DNA from: Daedaleopsis sinensis
Taxonomy: Eukaryota > Basidiomycota > Agaricomycetes > Polyporales > Polyporaceae
Reading direction: 5' to 3'
Length of the DNA stretch: 64,000 nt
Assembly: GCA_033807695.1 (NCBI GenBank)
Contig: CM066306.1
Location: forward strand, 4,216,001-4,280,000
In this document: positions 34,724 through 46,472 of the stretch, in pieces
How positions within the stretch are numbered: position 1 is the first letter of the stretch
Layout: the number at the start of each line of letters is the position of its first letter
The notes under the pieces: generated by a model
What the model was told of the DNA's origin: nothing
Databases searched by the model: none
What the model saw: the letters and a program-made list of their open reading frames with translations, nothing else
Program-made: the position numbers and the translations under genes

Positions 34724-36600
34724 CTACAATTGACTCTCAGACTCCGAGGACCGAGTTGATAAACCCGCAGGTTTGGTTTCCAAGTTTGCTGCATCCAACT
34801 GATCCGCGTTCGGGCTGTGATTGGCCGCTGCGTACTGCATTCCTCCGCTTGTAGTGGCGTGCTCAAAGTCAGAGCTCGAGCGAGTGGGCAAATGTGTGGG
34901 ATCACGGGAGATGGAGATGACCGTGTCGGAAATCCTGTAGATCGGGCGCGGAAGAGCACGGGATGGGTGTACGAGAGGTAGTGGGTTTGTACTGCTCTTG
35001 TACGTGAAATTGCTCTCACAGTGCGACTTGTCGAGGGCGACGAGAAGAATAATGAGAGTTGGATAGATTCCCTGTATCAGACAATGCGTGAGTATGCGCA
35101 GGATTGTCTGAGTAGAGAGCGTCGCGGTTACAATTATCGGGACCAAGCAGCCCTCGACCACATAATAGAAGCGGATCATGAAATCTGAATATATAAAGAA
35201 TCGACCGCCGAAAGTCGATTGTGTCTGGTAGACCACAACAAGCACCTGTTAATGATAGAGGTAGAGTCAGAACTTACTACCTCCCCACGCTGAGACCGTA
35301 AACTGATGTACCCATAGTCCGCAGTACAGGATGCCTGACTCGACGAGTAAAGCAAGTGTCTTCTCAGCTCTTGTTCTAGCAGAGCCAACGTGCAGATGTT
35401 CCTTCACTACTCTTCTATGACACCTGTAGCATGTGGGGATGATGAGTACTCGGCTTAGACAGGTCTGTGAGTGGTGAGGATACTTGCCATGCCTTGTAGC
35501 CAATTGCACTTGTAGCTGCTACATTTGTCAACAGAGTAAGGATAGATGCCGTGAGACCCCATTTATCCCCAGTGTATAACGACCCTATAGGTAGCTCGAT
35601 GTAGTACTCTGGGTTCTCGGGATCTTCGAGAAATTTGGAGCCATTGCCATTAAGGGGTGCAGAGCATCCATGAACCGTGGCAAGCAGCCCTGTCACTGTC
35701 CATACAATGAATCAGATTGGTCGTCTCTTCTGTGTCAGTATTAGTAGATCAAGACTCACCGAAGGTTGCCGAGAGAAGCGATATGCACAACGCACGCACA
35801 GTACGGCTACTTCTCCAGAGGATCCAGGCGCGCCACCACACTATAGCGTCGCCAAGGGTAACCTGTAGAGCATACGTATGAGTGGAACGACTCTATTTCT
35901 ACCTTTGAAGATGATACAATACATTGATGGTCAAGCTTGCGGTCCCAGCGCACTCTGCCGTCCGCCATTGCCACGAGGGAAAGTCGGAGTCTGTTAGTGC
36001 TGGAGCTTGGGGGACCGAACCCCTTGTCGGGTAGAGAATGTCATTAATCATGTTTAACCACTGCCCTGCTTCTTCTATAGGGACAGACAGTGCGTGGCCG
36101 CCGTGGCCTAGCTCGTAGAGGATGCCGTAGAGCATCGTTGCCACGTAGACAGTAGTTGAGACGTAAAGGGCGGCAATGACAAGGAACATGGTCAACACTG
36201 CAGTGTTACTGAGCCCTTTTCGACTAGAGAACAGGGTCAATAGTCTGCGGGGACATGCCCACCGATCCAAGCAAGGTTGAGAGCTCACCACAAGATATAA
36301 ACTGAGATAAGGGCAAGGACGGAGTATAGACCTAGCCACGTTGCGTTGCTAAGTCTCTAGTGTTCGTTGACTCGGAGAATGAGGATCGCCATACACACCG
36401 AAGAAGATGCTGGACAGAATACTTTGCAGGAACTGTTGTATAATGTCGGTATTGTCTATGAGACCTTCGGTCATCAGAAGGCCAACATCGTTCAGTGCAT
36501 CATGCAGCGAGGTTGCAAGAGGGTTTGGAAGCGAACAGTTGTATTCAGGGCCAAAGGGATGCAATATGATTTGGTCCGAAGGATAGTTGAGCGAGGACAT
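34724..36600 (-). CDS. Seven-TM-like membrane protein, copy 3
   Basis: Starts MSSLNYPSDQIILHPFGPEY at 36600. The first exon ends SSIFFG at a GTATGG donor. Next come LGLYSVLALISVYILW (about 36290-36340), VLTMFLVIAALYVSTTVYVA, the marker ECAGTASLTINV (about 35930), VTLGDAIVWWRAWILW (about 35815-35865), GLTASILTLLTNVAATSAIG (about 35510-35570), EKTLALLVESGILYCGLWV (about 35310-35370), VVVYQTQS, and GIYPTLIILLVALDKSHCE (about 35010-35070). The polar tail ends SSESESQL with TAG at 34724-34726. It is the closest neighbour of copy 2 in arrangement. The fitting open exons suggest it is intact. Function unknown. Confidence 0.75.
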
Positions 36601-38041
36601 GGCGGCGTCGGTGAAGGAAAGGATGTTATGGATAGGCGATCGTTAGGATATATAGAGCAGCATGCCCTGACTTATATGCCCGCTGCCATGGCCCTGATGT
36701 TATCATCACAATGCCGTCTCTTCTCCTGGTACCCGGCTCTCGAGAGACGTCAGGTGAGCTACGACATGACACCGTCAACTTGAGGTAAGTGACAGAACCA
36801 TCGCCCGAGCGTGAAACCCAAATATGACTTCCATCCATCCCCATGAGCACTGCGTGCTCGCGACTGTGGTCTATGATGAGTATCAATATCGCGAAGTAGA
36901 GAAGGTGCATCGGAGGACGTTCAGCGAAGCGATTTCAGAGATTGAAGCAGTAGCATAGCCTCGTCCGGAGACAGGCATGAGATACCGACAGACATCCTCC
37001 CCATCTGTGCACTCGCAGGTATAAGACGAATCGGGCATCGACGAGTGCTACGGGAGTGCGGTGCACACGTTACACAGACCGAGATGTTGGATCTGTACCT
37101 TTTGCTCAACCCTTTCCACAAAGATTGCAATTTGCGGCGCTCGTCAGATCAGAGGGAGGCGATGGCAACGAGGCTGCACCACTTCGATCTGCGTTTTCTG
37201 ATCAGAGCTGTTGCCTATCCATCTTTCTCATCGGTCGTCCATGTATACGTAGACCTGAGTGTGCCGTCCATTGTCGGAGGAACACCGTATCGAGCGGCTT
37301 GTCGTCGAACACCGTGTCGGACGGCTCGTCGTAGAACACCGTGTCAGACGGCTCGTCGTAGAACACCGTGTCGGACGGCTCGTCGTAGAACACCGTCCAT
37401 TGTCGGAGGAACACCGTGTCGGGCGGCTCGTCGTCTCACGCCTTGATGTGCCTCCTCGGTGCTGGCGACATAGAGACGACCCGAGTAAGAAGCAGATTGT
37501 AAGTAGCAGCACGGCGCAGTTCGAAGTCTCCCAGCGGGCCAAGAAGGCGGGCATAGTATGCATAGATTCCAACAGCCGAAGAGACCGACCACATCATATC
37601 TACCTGGAAGTGTCGGGGACAAACGCAATCGCCTAGAATCAGAAGAGAAGGACCGCCTGGCAGATGGTTGATAGGACCCGGTACGGTGCGCGTGTCTAGC
37701 CTGCTTCGTACTGCGCAGCCCTGCCTTCCAGGAACGAGATGAGCCGAGCTCTTGACAACAGCTGCAGTGTGCCAGGGGAACGCTTTGTCGAGAGAACCCA
37801 GCCGTAGCATCGAGGACGACGAGATGTGTTGCCACCCACGCCCACGTGACCGCGTTGGACTTCCATCTCACGCTGGCGGAAGCTCGGGAGGCCGTCAGAT
37901 TCATATCATGGGCGAGGTTCGACGACGTTATCTCTCGTAGAGTCACAGGGGCACGTACAGAGTGGCATTTGCTGCTGATAAAAGACGGTACAACATGATA
38001 ATCGTACACTCCGCTGGAATCGATGGTGCTTTTCCGTCGCA
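36601..38041. other. Intergenic region containing a minisatellite
   Basis: No exon with protein-like features was found. It holds the 27-bp tandem repeat at 37282-37435. The open frames across the repeat are explained by its length being a multiple of three. Confidence 0.4.
37282..37435. repeat. Minisatellite, 27-bp unit, about five copies
   Basis: Units start at 37282, 37309, 37336 and 37363 with the consensus ACACCGTGTCGGACGGCTCG plus TCGTAGA. An interrupted unit follows at 37390, where a copy of the flank CCATTGTCGGAGGA replaces part of it, and then a last unit. Copies differ by one to four bases. Because 27 is a multiple of three, all frames remain open through it (repeating SDTVFYDEP on the minus strand), which creates false ORFs. 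There are no spacers of differing sequence, so it is not a CRISPR array. Confidence 0.85.
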
Positions 38042-38861
38042 TTAGATCTTGAACGAGCCGGGGAGGACCTCGATCCAGTACCTGCGAAGACGGCCGTCAG
38101 TATTAAGACAGCGTGCGACAGGCGTCGACGACGAAAAAGAAACGAGGCAACGCACCCGTCGGGGTCGAGGATGAAGGCGATGTGCTTCATCTTGCCGTCG
38201 GTGAGCTTCTTCTGGAACTTGACGCCGAGCTGCTCGAAGCGGGCGCACGCGGCCTCGACGTCGGCGACGGTGATCGCGATGTGGCCGAAGCCGCGGCCGG
38301 GGTCGGCGTTGCCGCTCGCGTAGCCCTGGAAGCTCGCGTCGGACTCGGTGCCGTGGTTGTGGGTGAGCTCGAGGATGCCCTCGCGGGTGAAGCGGTTCTC
38401 GGGCGTGGTGGGGGTGCCGTGGTCGAAGGCGAGGAAGTAGAGGGTGAACGTCTCGAACTCGTTCTCTGCGGACGCAGATTGTGAGGATTGCGTCGTGAGA
38501 GTTGTGGGAGAGGGGGAGAGGCGGGCACGTACTCGCAACGAGGTCCATGCCGAGGATCTTCGTGATTCCTTTGGTCAGTTTTTGATACGATTGGAGTAGT
38601 GTTTCTAACGAACCTCGGTGTAGAACTTGAGTTAGGCCTGGGGGTCCTTGACACGAAGCATCGTGTGGTTGAACTGTACAGGAAATATAAGTATGTATAT
38701 TGCGCGTACAGCCCTCACTGAACGAAGTCACTGACCTTGAAGCTTGCTGTCTCGGCGGTGCGGGGCATTGTGGGCGGTCTGAAGGTCGCAAACGAGCGTA
38801 CGGGGGGCGACTTGAAGGAGGACGAGGACAACGTCTGTCTCAGCAGTCGGCGGATGAGCAT
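38042..38861 (-). CDS. GLO1: Glyoxalase I (lactoylglutathione lyase), with an in-frame TAA
   Basis: Exons 38736-38861, 38614-38673, 38533-38557, 38156-38465 and 38042-38081 sum to 561 nt. The product isomerises the methylglyoxal-glutathione hemithioacetal to lactoylglutathione. Visible features are [10 protein letters not shown] at the metal-site strand, [13 protein letters not shown]-type [23 protein letters not shown] (Glu ligand), [12 protein letters not shown] (His ligand), [13 protein letters not shown] and [12 protein letters not shown] (Glu ligand). The N-terminus [20 protein letters not shown] is Arg/Ser-rich and may target mitochondria; [11 protein letters not shown] at about 38768 would be a cytosolic start. 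Codon 56 is TAA (38632-38634) inside DPQA-stop-LKFYTE, where a Ser is usual. This is either a disabling mutation or a sequence error. The upstream region is shared with the divergent gene at 39098. Confidence 0.85.
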
Positions 38862-39097
38862 GGGAGACGGAGGCCGACGATGACGCGATGAGATCGATGA
38901 CGCAGATACACGCGCTCGACGCGAAACGCGTGACAGCCAAACAGACACAAACAAACGCGGTCGCGAGCTGTTGAGCGGGGCACGTGGCACTCCCCGCCGG
39001 CCTCTGTTTCTCTGCTCGCGCCTGTTGATTCCGAACTACTATCATCCCCTCCACCGTCCCCGCTCTCGAGCTCGTTGTCTGCCCCATCGACGACGCG

Positions 39098-42000
39098 ATG
39101 AACCCCGCGCGTCCGTCGGCCGTAACGTCCCGTCCTCTCGCGAGCATCCCCTTCAAGTATCGCAGAAAGAGCTTCTCCGACGACGACGATCTCCTCGACC
39201 CCGCCTACCTCCTCCCGCCCTCCCCCTCGCTCTCCCCCTCCCGCTCGCTGTCTATGTCCTCCTCCCCGCCCTCCTCGCCGACCACGCTTGTCACGTCTCC
39301 TGTGAGGCCCTCGCATCTGGACAACGCTCGAGTGCACGGCTCCTCCAGCCCTACCCGACCCTCCGCGAACCATTTCTACGGCTACGCGATCTCCCACTCC
39401 CGCCCTGTCTCTCATCAGACTGCCTATGACCACGATTACTTCTCAGCTGAAAGCCTGCCCAAGTTCCCGTCCTATCGTGGCCGCCATCCGTATGCGATCA
39501 TACCCCCGCCGCCCTCCTCCAGCTCCGCACGCTCCAGCTTCTCGTCTTCGCCCAGCGAATCAGACGGCGTGTCCGCCGTCTTCTCCTCTGCTTCCGATCC
39601 TCTCATCACTCGCGGTACGTGTTCTCCTTTACACTTTCCGTGTTCTCTCTTTAGGTGTGCGCAGGCATCGGGTCTGTCCGTCGTACATGCGCGACCAGCG
39701 TCCAGTCTCGGTCTTACCCCTAGTCTGGACGCTGGTTTGTGCCTTGACGTGCTTGCAGGACTTTGGCGCCTTCTGCTCCCACTCTTCTCTCCCCGCCCAA
39801 ACCTTCTGTCTCGTTGCTGTCTCCGCAATCCGGATGATCGGATCGGATCAGCTCATGACCGGTCACTTCCGTCACTTCCTCCCTCGCCCGCTTCGCGGCC
39901 ACAAGCAGTCTGAGGTTGCCCGGATGGGCAGTGGCCCGCTTCTGCCTCCTTATCCGGATACTCCATCTACGTACAGCTGCGGTAACGCGTGTGGCGGCCA
40001 CTGTCCCTCTACGTCCTCCGGCGTTACGACAAGCCAAAACCCGCGCCCATCTTGTCCGGACTGATCCCGGATAACGCTCGTCCACCGTCCTCCCGCGCAT
40101 CATCCCTGCTCGAGTGATTGCGTGTCTCGGCTGCTCTTCGTTTTCTCATACCACAGCCGGTTATATTCCCAGTGCGTTCGTTGCGTGTATCCCTTTCTGC
40201 TCCCCGTCATACCCCTCTTATCGGCCTGTGCGAATCCGCGATACTGATCCGTCCACATGTTTCTCTATTCATATCCAGACGACGACGATGATGATATCGA
40301 AGACTATGGCTTCGACCTCGACGATCTCCTCTCCGGCTCCTCGCCCTCCCGCCGGGTCTCGTTCACGACATCCTCCGAGCGCGACAGGCCATGCATTCGT
40401 ACACCCGTCAAGCCCAAGGCTCCAGCGTTTCGCCCGCTATCTCGCAGTACACATAACCGCGGGTCTGTCGCTCCTCCTCCGACCAGCCTCGGATCGGCAA
40501 AACCTCGCAGCTCTGATCTGCACCCCGACAGCACCCGTCTCTTGGCGCCTCGTTTGGTGCAGCCGCCAGTCACTCCCATCCGCACACGGACGCGGACGCG
40601 GACGCGCTCTCCTCGCGCCGTCTCTGCTCCCCGGGAGAACGATAGCGGCGACGTCGACGTCAACGATGACCTGCCGCCCTCGTCGCCCATCCCCTTCTCC
40701 CCACTCTCTTCTCCGCTGTCATCACCTGCCCGGCCGTCGGATGAGACCGTTCGCCCTGTGACCCCGGATCCTGCACGCGACTCGTCCCTGCCGCCTTCCT
40801 CGCCGATACCCATCCCTCGCACTCCCCCGCGTGACTTGCAGCGTGAGGCCGAGATGGAGATGGACCTCGTCGCGTCGCCCCCCTCGCCCACGCTCGATAT
40901 GTTGCGGATCACGTCGAGGGTGTCCGTGCGCGCGCTTCTGAACCCCGTCGCCCCTGCGTCTATCGCCCCCGCGCCAACACCAATACCGCCCGTCATTGAC
41001 TCGGACATAGCAATGGATGACGTGCCTGTCGCTGACCACGACGAAGCGAACGCTGACGTCCATGTTACGACGACAAGCGAGGAAATCGAAGTTGACGCAG
41101 ACGTCGCTCCACTCGCGCTTGACGAAGCTTCAGAGCTTGCGCCTGCGGATGTGACGGAGGACGCAATGGTGGGTGTCACGCGCACCGTCGAGACGGACGA
41201 GGTCACCGTCGAAGCCATTCAGGTACGTCAAGATATCGTCGTTGTTCGCCGACTGTGCTGACTGCGTTTGCAGATTGCTACTCCAGAACCGGAACGAGCG
41301 CTTGGACCCGACACCGCGGCCGAGATTACACCCTGCTCTGTGGCTTCTGATCCGACGCGGTCAAGATCTCCGTTGACCTCGAGGGCCGTGTCCGTCGCTG
41401 TCTCGCGCGCGCAGACACCAGCGTACGTTCCGATGCAGGACATTCCATCGTCCCCTCTATCTCCAGCACCGTCGTCGCCTATGTCTGAGTTGACGGACGA
41501 GCGTGACGTTGCTGCAGAACTTGAGGACCCATTCCCCGCTATTCCTGTCGCGGGTCCCAGTAACCATAGCAGTCGCGCGACGTCCGTAGCTGCCGCTCTC
41601 CCTCCCGCTCCTGCGCGTCCGGCCATACCGCGCGACTCGTCTGTGCCTCGGATGCCCCCTCGGAAGAAGGCGCGTCGGGATGACAGTGGGAGGATCTCGC
41701 AAACGACCGTCCACAGCATGGCCGTGACTGCGAGTACGTCTGCGGCTACGTCTGCACCCACGACTACGACTACGATCACGACTACGACCACGACCACGAC
41801 GAAGCCGAAGCCGAAGTTCAAAAGAGACCGCAAACATACACCGATGTTCACGGACAGCGAAGCGAGCGATGCAGAGCCCGCCCGCCCGCGCCCCGCAAAA
41901 GTCGCGAAGAAGCCGCATACCGAACGTGCGGCGAGCACGTCGAGCGCGATGGCGCTGTCGATACCGAAGCCCGTGACGATGAAGCTCCAGTCGCTGGCCC

Positions 42001-43192
42001 AGAGCCAGAGCCGGACTGTCGTGAAGAAGCGCTCGAGAGCGGTCTTGTCCGACGAGGAAAGCGAGGCGGAAGCGCCTGCTGCTGTTCCTGTTCCCAACTC
42101 TGTGGGTGCCTTTGAATCGAAGCGGAAGGAGAAGGAGAAGAAGGACGGGCGGCGGGAGAAGGAGAGGGAGAGGAAGCGGGCCCGTGCCAGGGACAGAGAG
42201 CACGGCGGCTCCGACGTCGAGCTGGAGAACGAGCCGCTCGACGCGACCTCCTCCGCCGCGCGCAAGTCGTCTTTAGGCACGTCTGGCGAGGCGAAGAAGG
42301 CCAAGACAAGGACAAAAGCGCCGTCGAGGCCGAAGACCGCTGCAGCTGCACCCAAGAGCGCGACGAACATCACGCGCCCCGAGCCGCCCTTGCCCGAGTC
42401 GATGTACGCTTCTGACGAGGACATGGACGAGGCGGAGCACCCGCCCGTGCCCTGCAAGCGCGAGCAGCTCTCGGAACCGGTACCTGAACCGGAATCAGAC
42501 TCGCAGCAGCAGCACTCACAACCCAAGGCCAAGTCTTCGTCGCGCACAATCAAGGCCGCAAGAGGCGATGGGGAGGAGGAGGACCCGTTGGACGCGTACG
42601 AGCTCCCGCTGCCCGTTGCGGAGCTGGAGGGCATGCTCATCGAGACCCTCGCGACCGCGCGCGCGTCCTCGCTCGCGACGGGCGCCGTGTACGGCGCGGT
42701 CATGGCCGCGCGCCCTGCGCTGTGCGACATGCCGCTCCCGACGCTGCGTGGGGCCCCAGCTGTGCTTGAAGGCGAGGGCGAAGGCGAGGGCAAGGGCAAG
42801 GGGGGCAGAGGACGCGGCGCGAAGGCGGACGCGGCGAGCCGGCGCGCGTGGGTGGGCGTCATCGAGCGCGTGCTCGAGGCGGGCGCGCGGCGGTGCGGGG
42901 TGTTCGGGAAGGTCGTGAACCAGGGCACTGTGAGTGTCTTTTTTCTTAGCTGTTCCTTATGAGGATTGAGTGCTGACGTCTCGCACCGACACAGGACATC
43001 GCGGACCACACGCTCGCGCTCGAGGCGCGCTGGTTCTACGACCCGGACCGCGACGAGGACCGCGAGCGCGCGGCGGTGGTGAGCAGCATGATGCGCCGGC
43101 CGGGGAAGCGCAGCGAGACGAAGAAGGCGAAGCGGTACTACTGGACGCCGCTCCCGAAGATGTCGCGGTGGGACGCGGAGGACGAGCTTTAA
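39098..43192 (+). CDS. Large disordered nuclear-type protein, 1,104 residues
   Basis: Exons 39098-39614, 40279-41222, 41274-42929 and 42995-43192 sum to 3,315 nt in frame. Most of the protein is Ser/Pro-rich and disordered, with acidic blocks (DDDDDDIEDYGFDLDDLL), an Arg-Thr run, a Thr run at 41760-41810 encoded by an ACGACT-type microsatellite, and several basic segments (RMPPRKKARR, KRKEKEKKDGRREKERERKR) that would serve as nuclear localisation signals. The only folded part is at the C-terminus: ELEGMLIETLATARASSLAT, RVLEAGARRCGVFGKVVNQG and YYWTPLPKMSRWDAEDEL. I recall similar C-terminal ends in other agaricomycete proteins but no named function. The 664-nt first intron is unusually long and could hide a further exon. 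It is divergent from glyoxalase I across about 240 bp. Confidence 0.75.
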
Positions 43193-44548
43193 GCCGCGCG
43201 AGGGGTTGGGGGTTGGATAAGTTATGGTGGTATTTGCCTGACTTGCGGACTTGTGAGTCGTGCGTCGGTGTTGTTGTTTTTGTCGGTTTGTGTTCGTGTT
43301 TGTGTTCCTCGTTGTATGTTCGAACGCTCGTAAGTAGCGATCCTAATTCACAGACTATGTCGATATGTCGATATGTACAATGCAATTCCTCGATTCTTCG
43401 TTTTGTACGCTGCAAGAGTGCTTGCATGTGCGTCGGCCGCGCAAACGTATGCGCAGGTGAGTGTTTGATACGTACGACGACGCTCCCCAGCTGCCAAGAA
43501 TGTTTGATAGATTCTCTGGACCTGTCTTGGCTGGCGTCCTGGAGGTACCTTGACGTGACCGAGGTCGGCCTTTAGGATGGGCCGGGACTCTTGCGTGGTC
43601 CACATGCATATGAATGCTCAGAGGTCTTCCAAAGGGATGAGACCCAATGCTCATCATATCCCAGTCATTTCGGAGGTGCTGCGAGCCTGCGACAATATCG
43701 TGTGTTCACCGCAGGACATCTCTTGGCAGTGGGCCTGAGAGCCTAGAGGAGAGCTTATCGCCAATTCCGCCGCGCGTTCCTGAATGGGTGTGTACTCACC
43801 TCCTCATTTTGTTTCGATGTCGAGGTGAGCTACTGACTGCAGTAAGTACCTCGGTTGGAGGAGGAGGAGGGTAGGTTCAAGGTCTAAGCCGGCGTGCACC
43901 GCCACAGAACCGGCGGTTGCGATTTTCTAACCCGTTCTTGAAGTTATCACTAACGTCCACCTCTAGGTGCGTAGCTTTCGTAGCTCTCGCCCTCTCTTGC
44001 CTTATCTTTTGAGTCCCAAGACTTCCGACACATCTTGGCGCAGTACGGAGAAGGGATATGGCGCCGCCGCGCAAGTATCTAGTAAGTAATAAGGGGCCGA
44101 CGGGGCGGTGTACACTGCTCAACGCCGTCTAAACGTCTATTAGAACGCCGAACCCGAGGTGAAGGCCCAGATGTCTACCGGCGACTCCACCTACAGCCAC
44201 AGTCTCAATGACAGAACTATACCCTTTCACGAGGCGCAACTGACCGCCATATGAAAATACCTGCGCACTGGCACTCGAGCACCACCGATAGAGGTGAGTG
44301 TTACCAGTGCATCTACATTCCATGCAATTGTAACTGATGCTGACTGCAAGGCGAGACGCAAGGCAGCGGCTAGTAGAGGTGCCAAGCACGCTGAGCGACA
44401 CGGCAGGACGGCATGGCATTACAGGGTCGATCACATGTTAACAGCGCCCCTCATATGGCCTCGGCCTGCTTGGCGGGCTCGGGAGGTTATATACCACGTC
44501 CACGGCGGTGGGGAACCTCGTTTGCAACCCCACCAGCTCGTTTCGTGA
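43193..44548. other. Intergenic region without a visible gene
   Basis: Short ORFs only, with no family-like segments, RNA genes or repeats recognised. It includes the upstream region of the exchanger gene. Confidence 0.4.
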
Positions 44549-46472
44549 ATGGGAGACAACTGCGCCTCTGATGCATCTAGCAACGTCGAAAGCGTGCGCG
44601 TCCGCCCCTCCTCGGCCCTCCCCTCTGCTATCCTCGCAGAGGACGACGACGAACCCCCTAGTAGTGGCCCCAGTCACCGGCCGGCTCAAGTGACGCCGCC
44701 CCCGAGCGACATCGCCCTCAAGCAGACTCCCAAGCTTGCGACGCTCAGCGAGAAGCTCCCCTTCACCCACCAGCCCCGCGCCCCGGTCGAGTCCGATGCC
44801 CCCGCCACTACCGCCGTCGGAGCGCGGCACGCGAAACGCACTGCTATCTGGGCCCGCCTCCGGATGCTCTTCATACCCACGAAGCCGCTCGGGCCCGAGC
44901 CTACGTACGCGGCGTCCGCGAAGGCGACGATCAAGTACACGCCGCTCAACTTCTGCCTGATCTTTATCCCCGTCTCGTGGGCGATGCACTATTGCCACCA
45001 GGATCCGACGCTCATCTTCGTCTTCTCGTGTCTCGGCATCATTCCGCTTGCGGCGCTTCTGGGCTTTGGGACGGAGCAGATCGCGCACCGGACGAGCTCG
45101 ACCGTCGGTGGCTTGCTCAACGCTACGCTCGGGAATGTTGTGGAGATGATCATCGCGGGTATCGCTTTGAGCGAGGTGAGCTGCAGACTGGTGCGTAGGG
45201 CGTTGTGCGTGATTGACGAGTATGTCCGCAGTGTAAACTTTCGCTCGTCCAATCGTCTCTGCTCGGTGGTCTGCTTAGCAATATGCTCCTCGTTCTTGGA
45301 ATGGCCTTCATTGGTGAGTGTAGTCGCAGTCAGCGGTGCGAGTTTCCACTGAATATGTGTATAATCAGTCGGCGGCTTCCGCTTTCAGCAGCAAGACTTT
45401 CAGCCTATGGTTGCGCAGCTCAACTCCTCTCTCATGACTGTCTCGGTCATCTCCCTCATAGTACCGGCTGCATTCGTGCGTACAGGCTCTCTCCTCTCCT
45501 AAAATTGCTCCTTAATCACGGTCACATAGCACGAATATCTTGACGATCGCCTCGGCGCCGGAGAGGAGCAGAAGAAGCTCCTCCAACTAAGTCGTGGAAG
45601 TGCCGTCTTCTTGATCCTAATATACATCGCCTATGTATGTCAATCCAAATGTCAGTCTCACCTCACAATATTGCTAACATTTCGGTGAACAGCTCGTCTT
45701 CCAATTCTATTCACACTCGTACCTCTTCTTGGACGTAGAGGTCAGCTCCGTCGCAACCCTTGGCTCACGCTCGCTCAGCCGCACGTCCACCACCACGACC
45801 GCGACGTCCATCTCGGAGCATCCTCAGCCTCAGCCCACGACGCTCGTCGCTGTCCCCGTCGACGTTGAGACGGCGATTTCCGAGAGTGAGGTACAGCAGC
45901 TCAAGCTCAACTCCTGGTTCTCGTTCGGGCTGCTCGTCGCCGTGACCGCGCTCGCGTACGTGACGGCGGAGTGTCTGGTCGAGTCGCTCGAGGGCCTCGT
46001 CGCACAGCACCCGAGCGTGTCGACCGAGTGGATCACGCTCATCGTCATCCCCGTCATCAGCAACGCGGCGGAGCACACTACGGCGGTGATCGTCGCGTCC
46101 AAAGGCAAGTTCGACCTCGCGATGAGCGTCGCGATCGGGAGCTGCATCCAGATCGCGCTCTTCGTCATCCCCGCGCTCGTGCTCGTCGCGTGGGGGCTGG
46201 ACAAGCCGCTCACGCTGCTGTTCGACCCGCTCGAGACGCTCGTGCTGTTCTTCGCGGTGCTGCTCGTTAAGTTCTCTGTCGAAGACGGGCGCGCACACTG
46301 GATGAGCGGTGTCGTCCTTGTTGGTGAGTGCTCCTGCGTCGTGTCTCTGGGGATGATGTTGACTGAGCGTTTGCGCGATCTCATAGGCGTATACATGCTC
46401 ATCGCCCTCTCGTTCTGGAACTTCCCGGAGTCCACGAGGACTTTCCAAGGCCAGCCGCTCGTCTGCACATAG
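44549..46472 (+). CDS. VCX1: Vacuolar Ca2+/H+ exchanger (CAX/VCX1 family)
   Basis: Six exons (44549-45175, 45232-45313, 45369-45475, 45530-45634, 45693-46323, 46387-46472) sum to 1,638 nt, or 545 residues. After a polar N-terminus of about 125 residues come paired Na_Ca_ex domains. The first contains LNFCLIFIPVSWAMHY, TEQIAHRTSSTVGGLLNATL and the cation motif GNVVEMIIAGIALSE. The second contains TEWITLIVIPVISNAAEHTT with the matching acidic motif, then VAIGSCIQIALFVIPALVL and LIALSFWNF. SLVQSSLLGGLLSNMLLVLG is also typical. The protein exchanges cytosolic Ca2+ for vacuolar protons. The second alpha-repeat begins SNAAEH where GNAAEH is more usual. An acidic/Ser-rich loop of about 50 residues lies between the halves. 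It looks intact. Confidence 0.92.

Noticed and set aside
37282..37435. CRISPR-like array
   Set aside because: The units are contiguous with no unique spacers, and the organism is a fungus. It is a minisatellite.
38600..38660. A small intron that would remove the TAA in glyoxalase I
   Set aside because: The only GT-AG pair spanning it would be 27 nt, too short to splice, and would delete conserved residues.
41228..43009. 593-residue open frame on the minus strand
   Set aside because: It lies antisense to the large disordered protein. It is Ser/Ala/Val-rich with no domain-like segment, and is explained by GC-rich third positions and repeats of the true gene.
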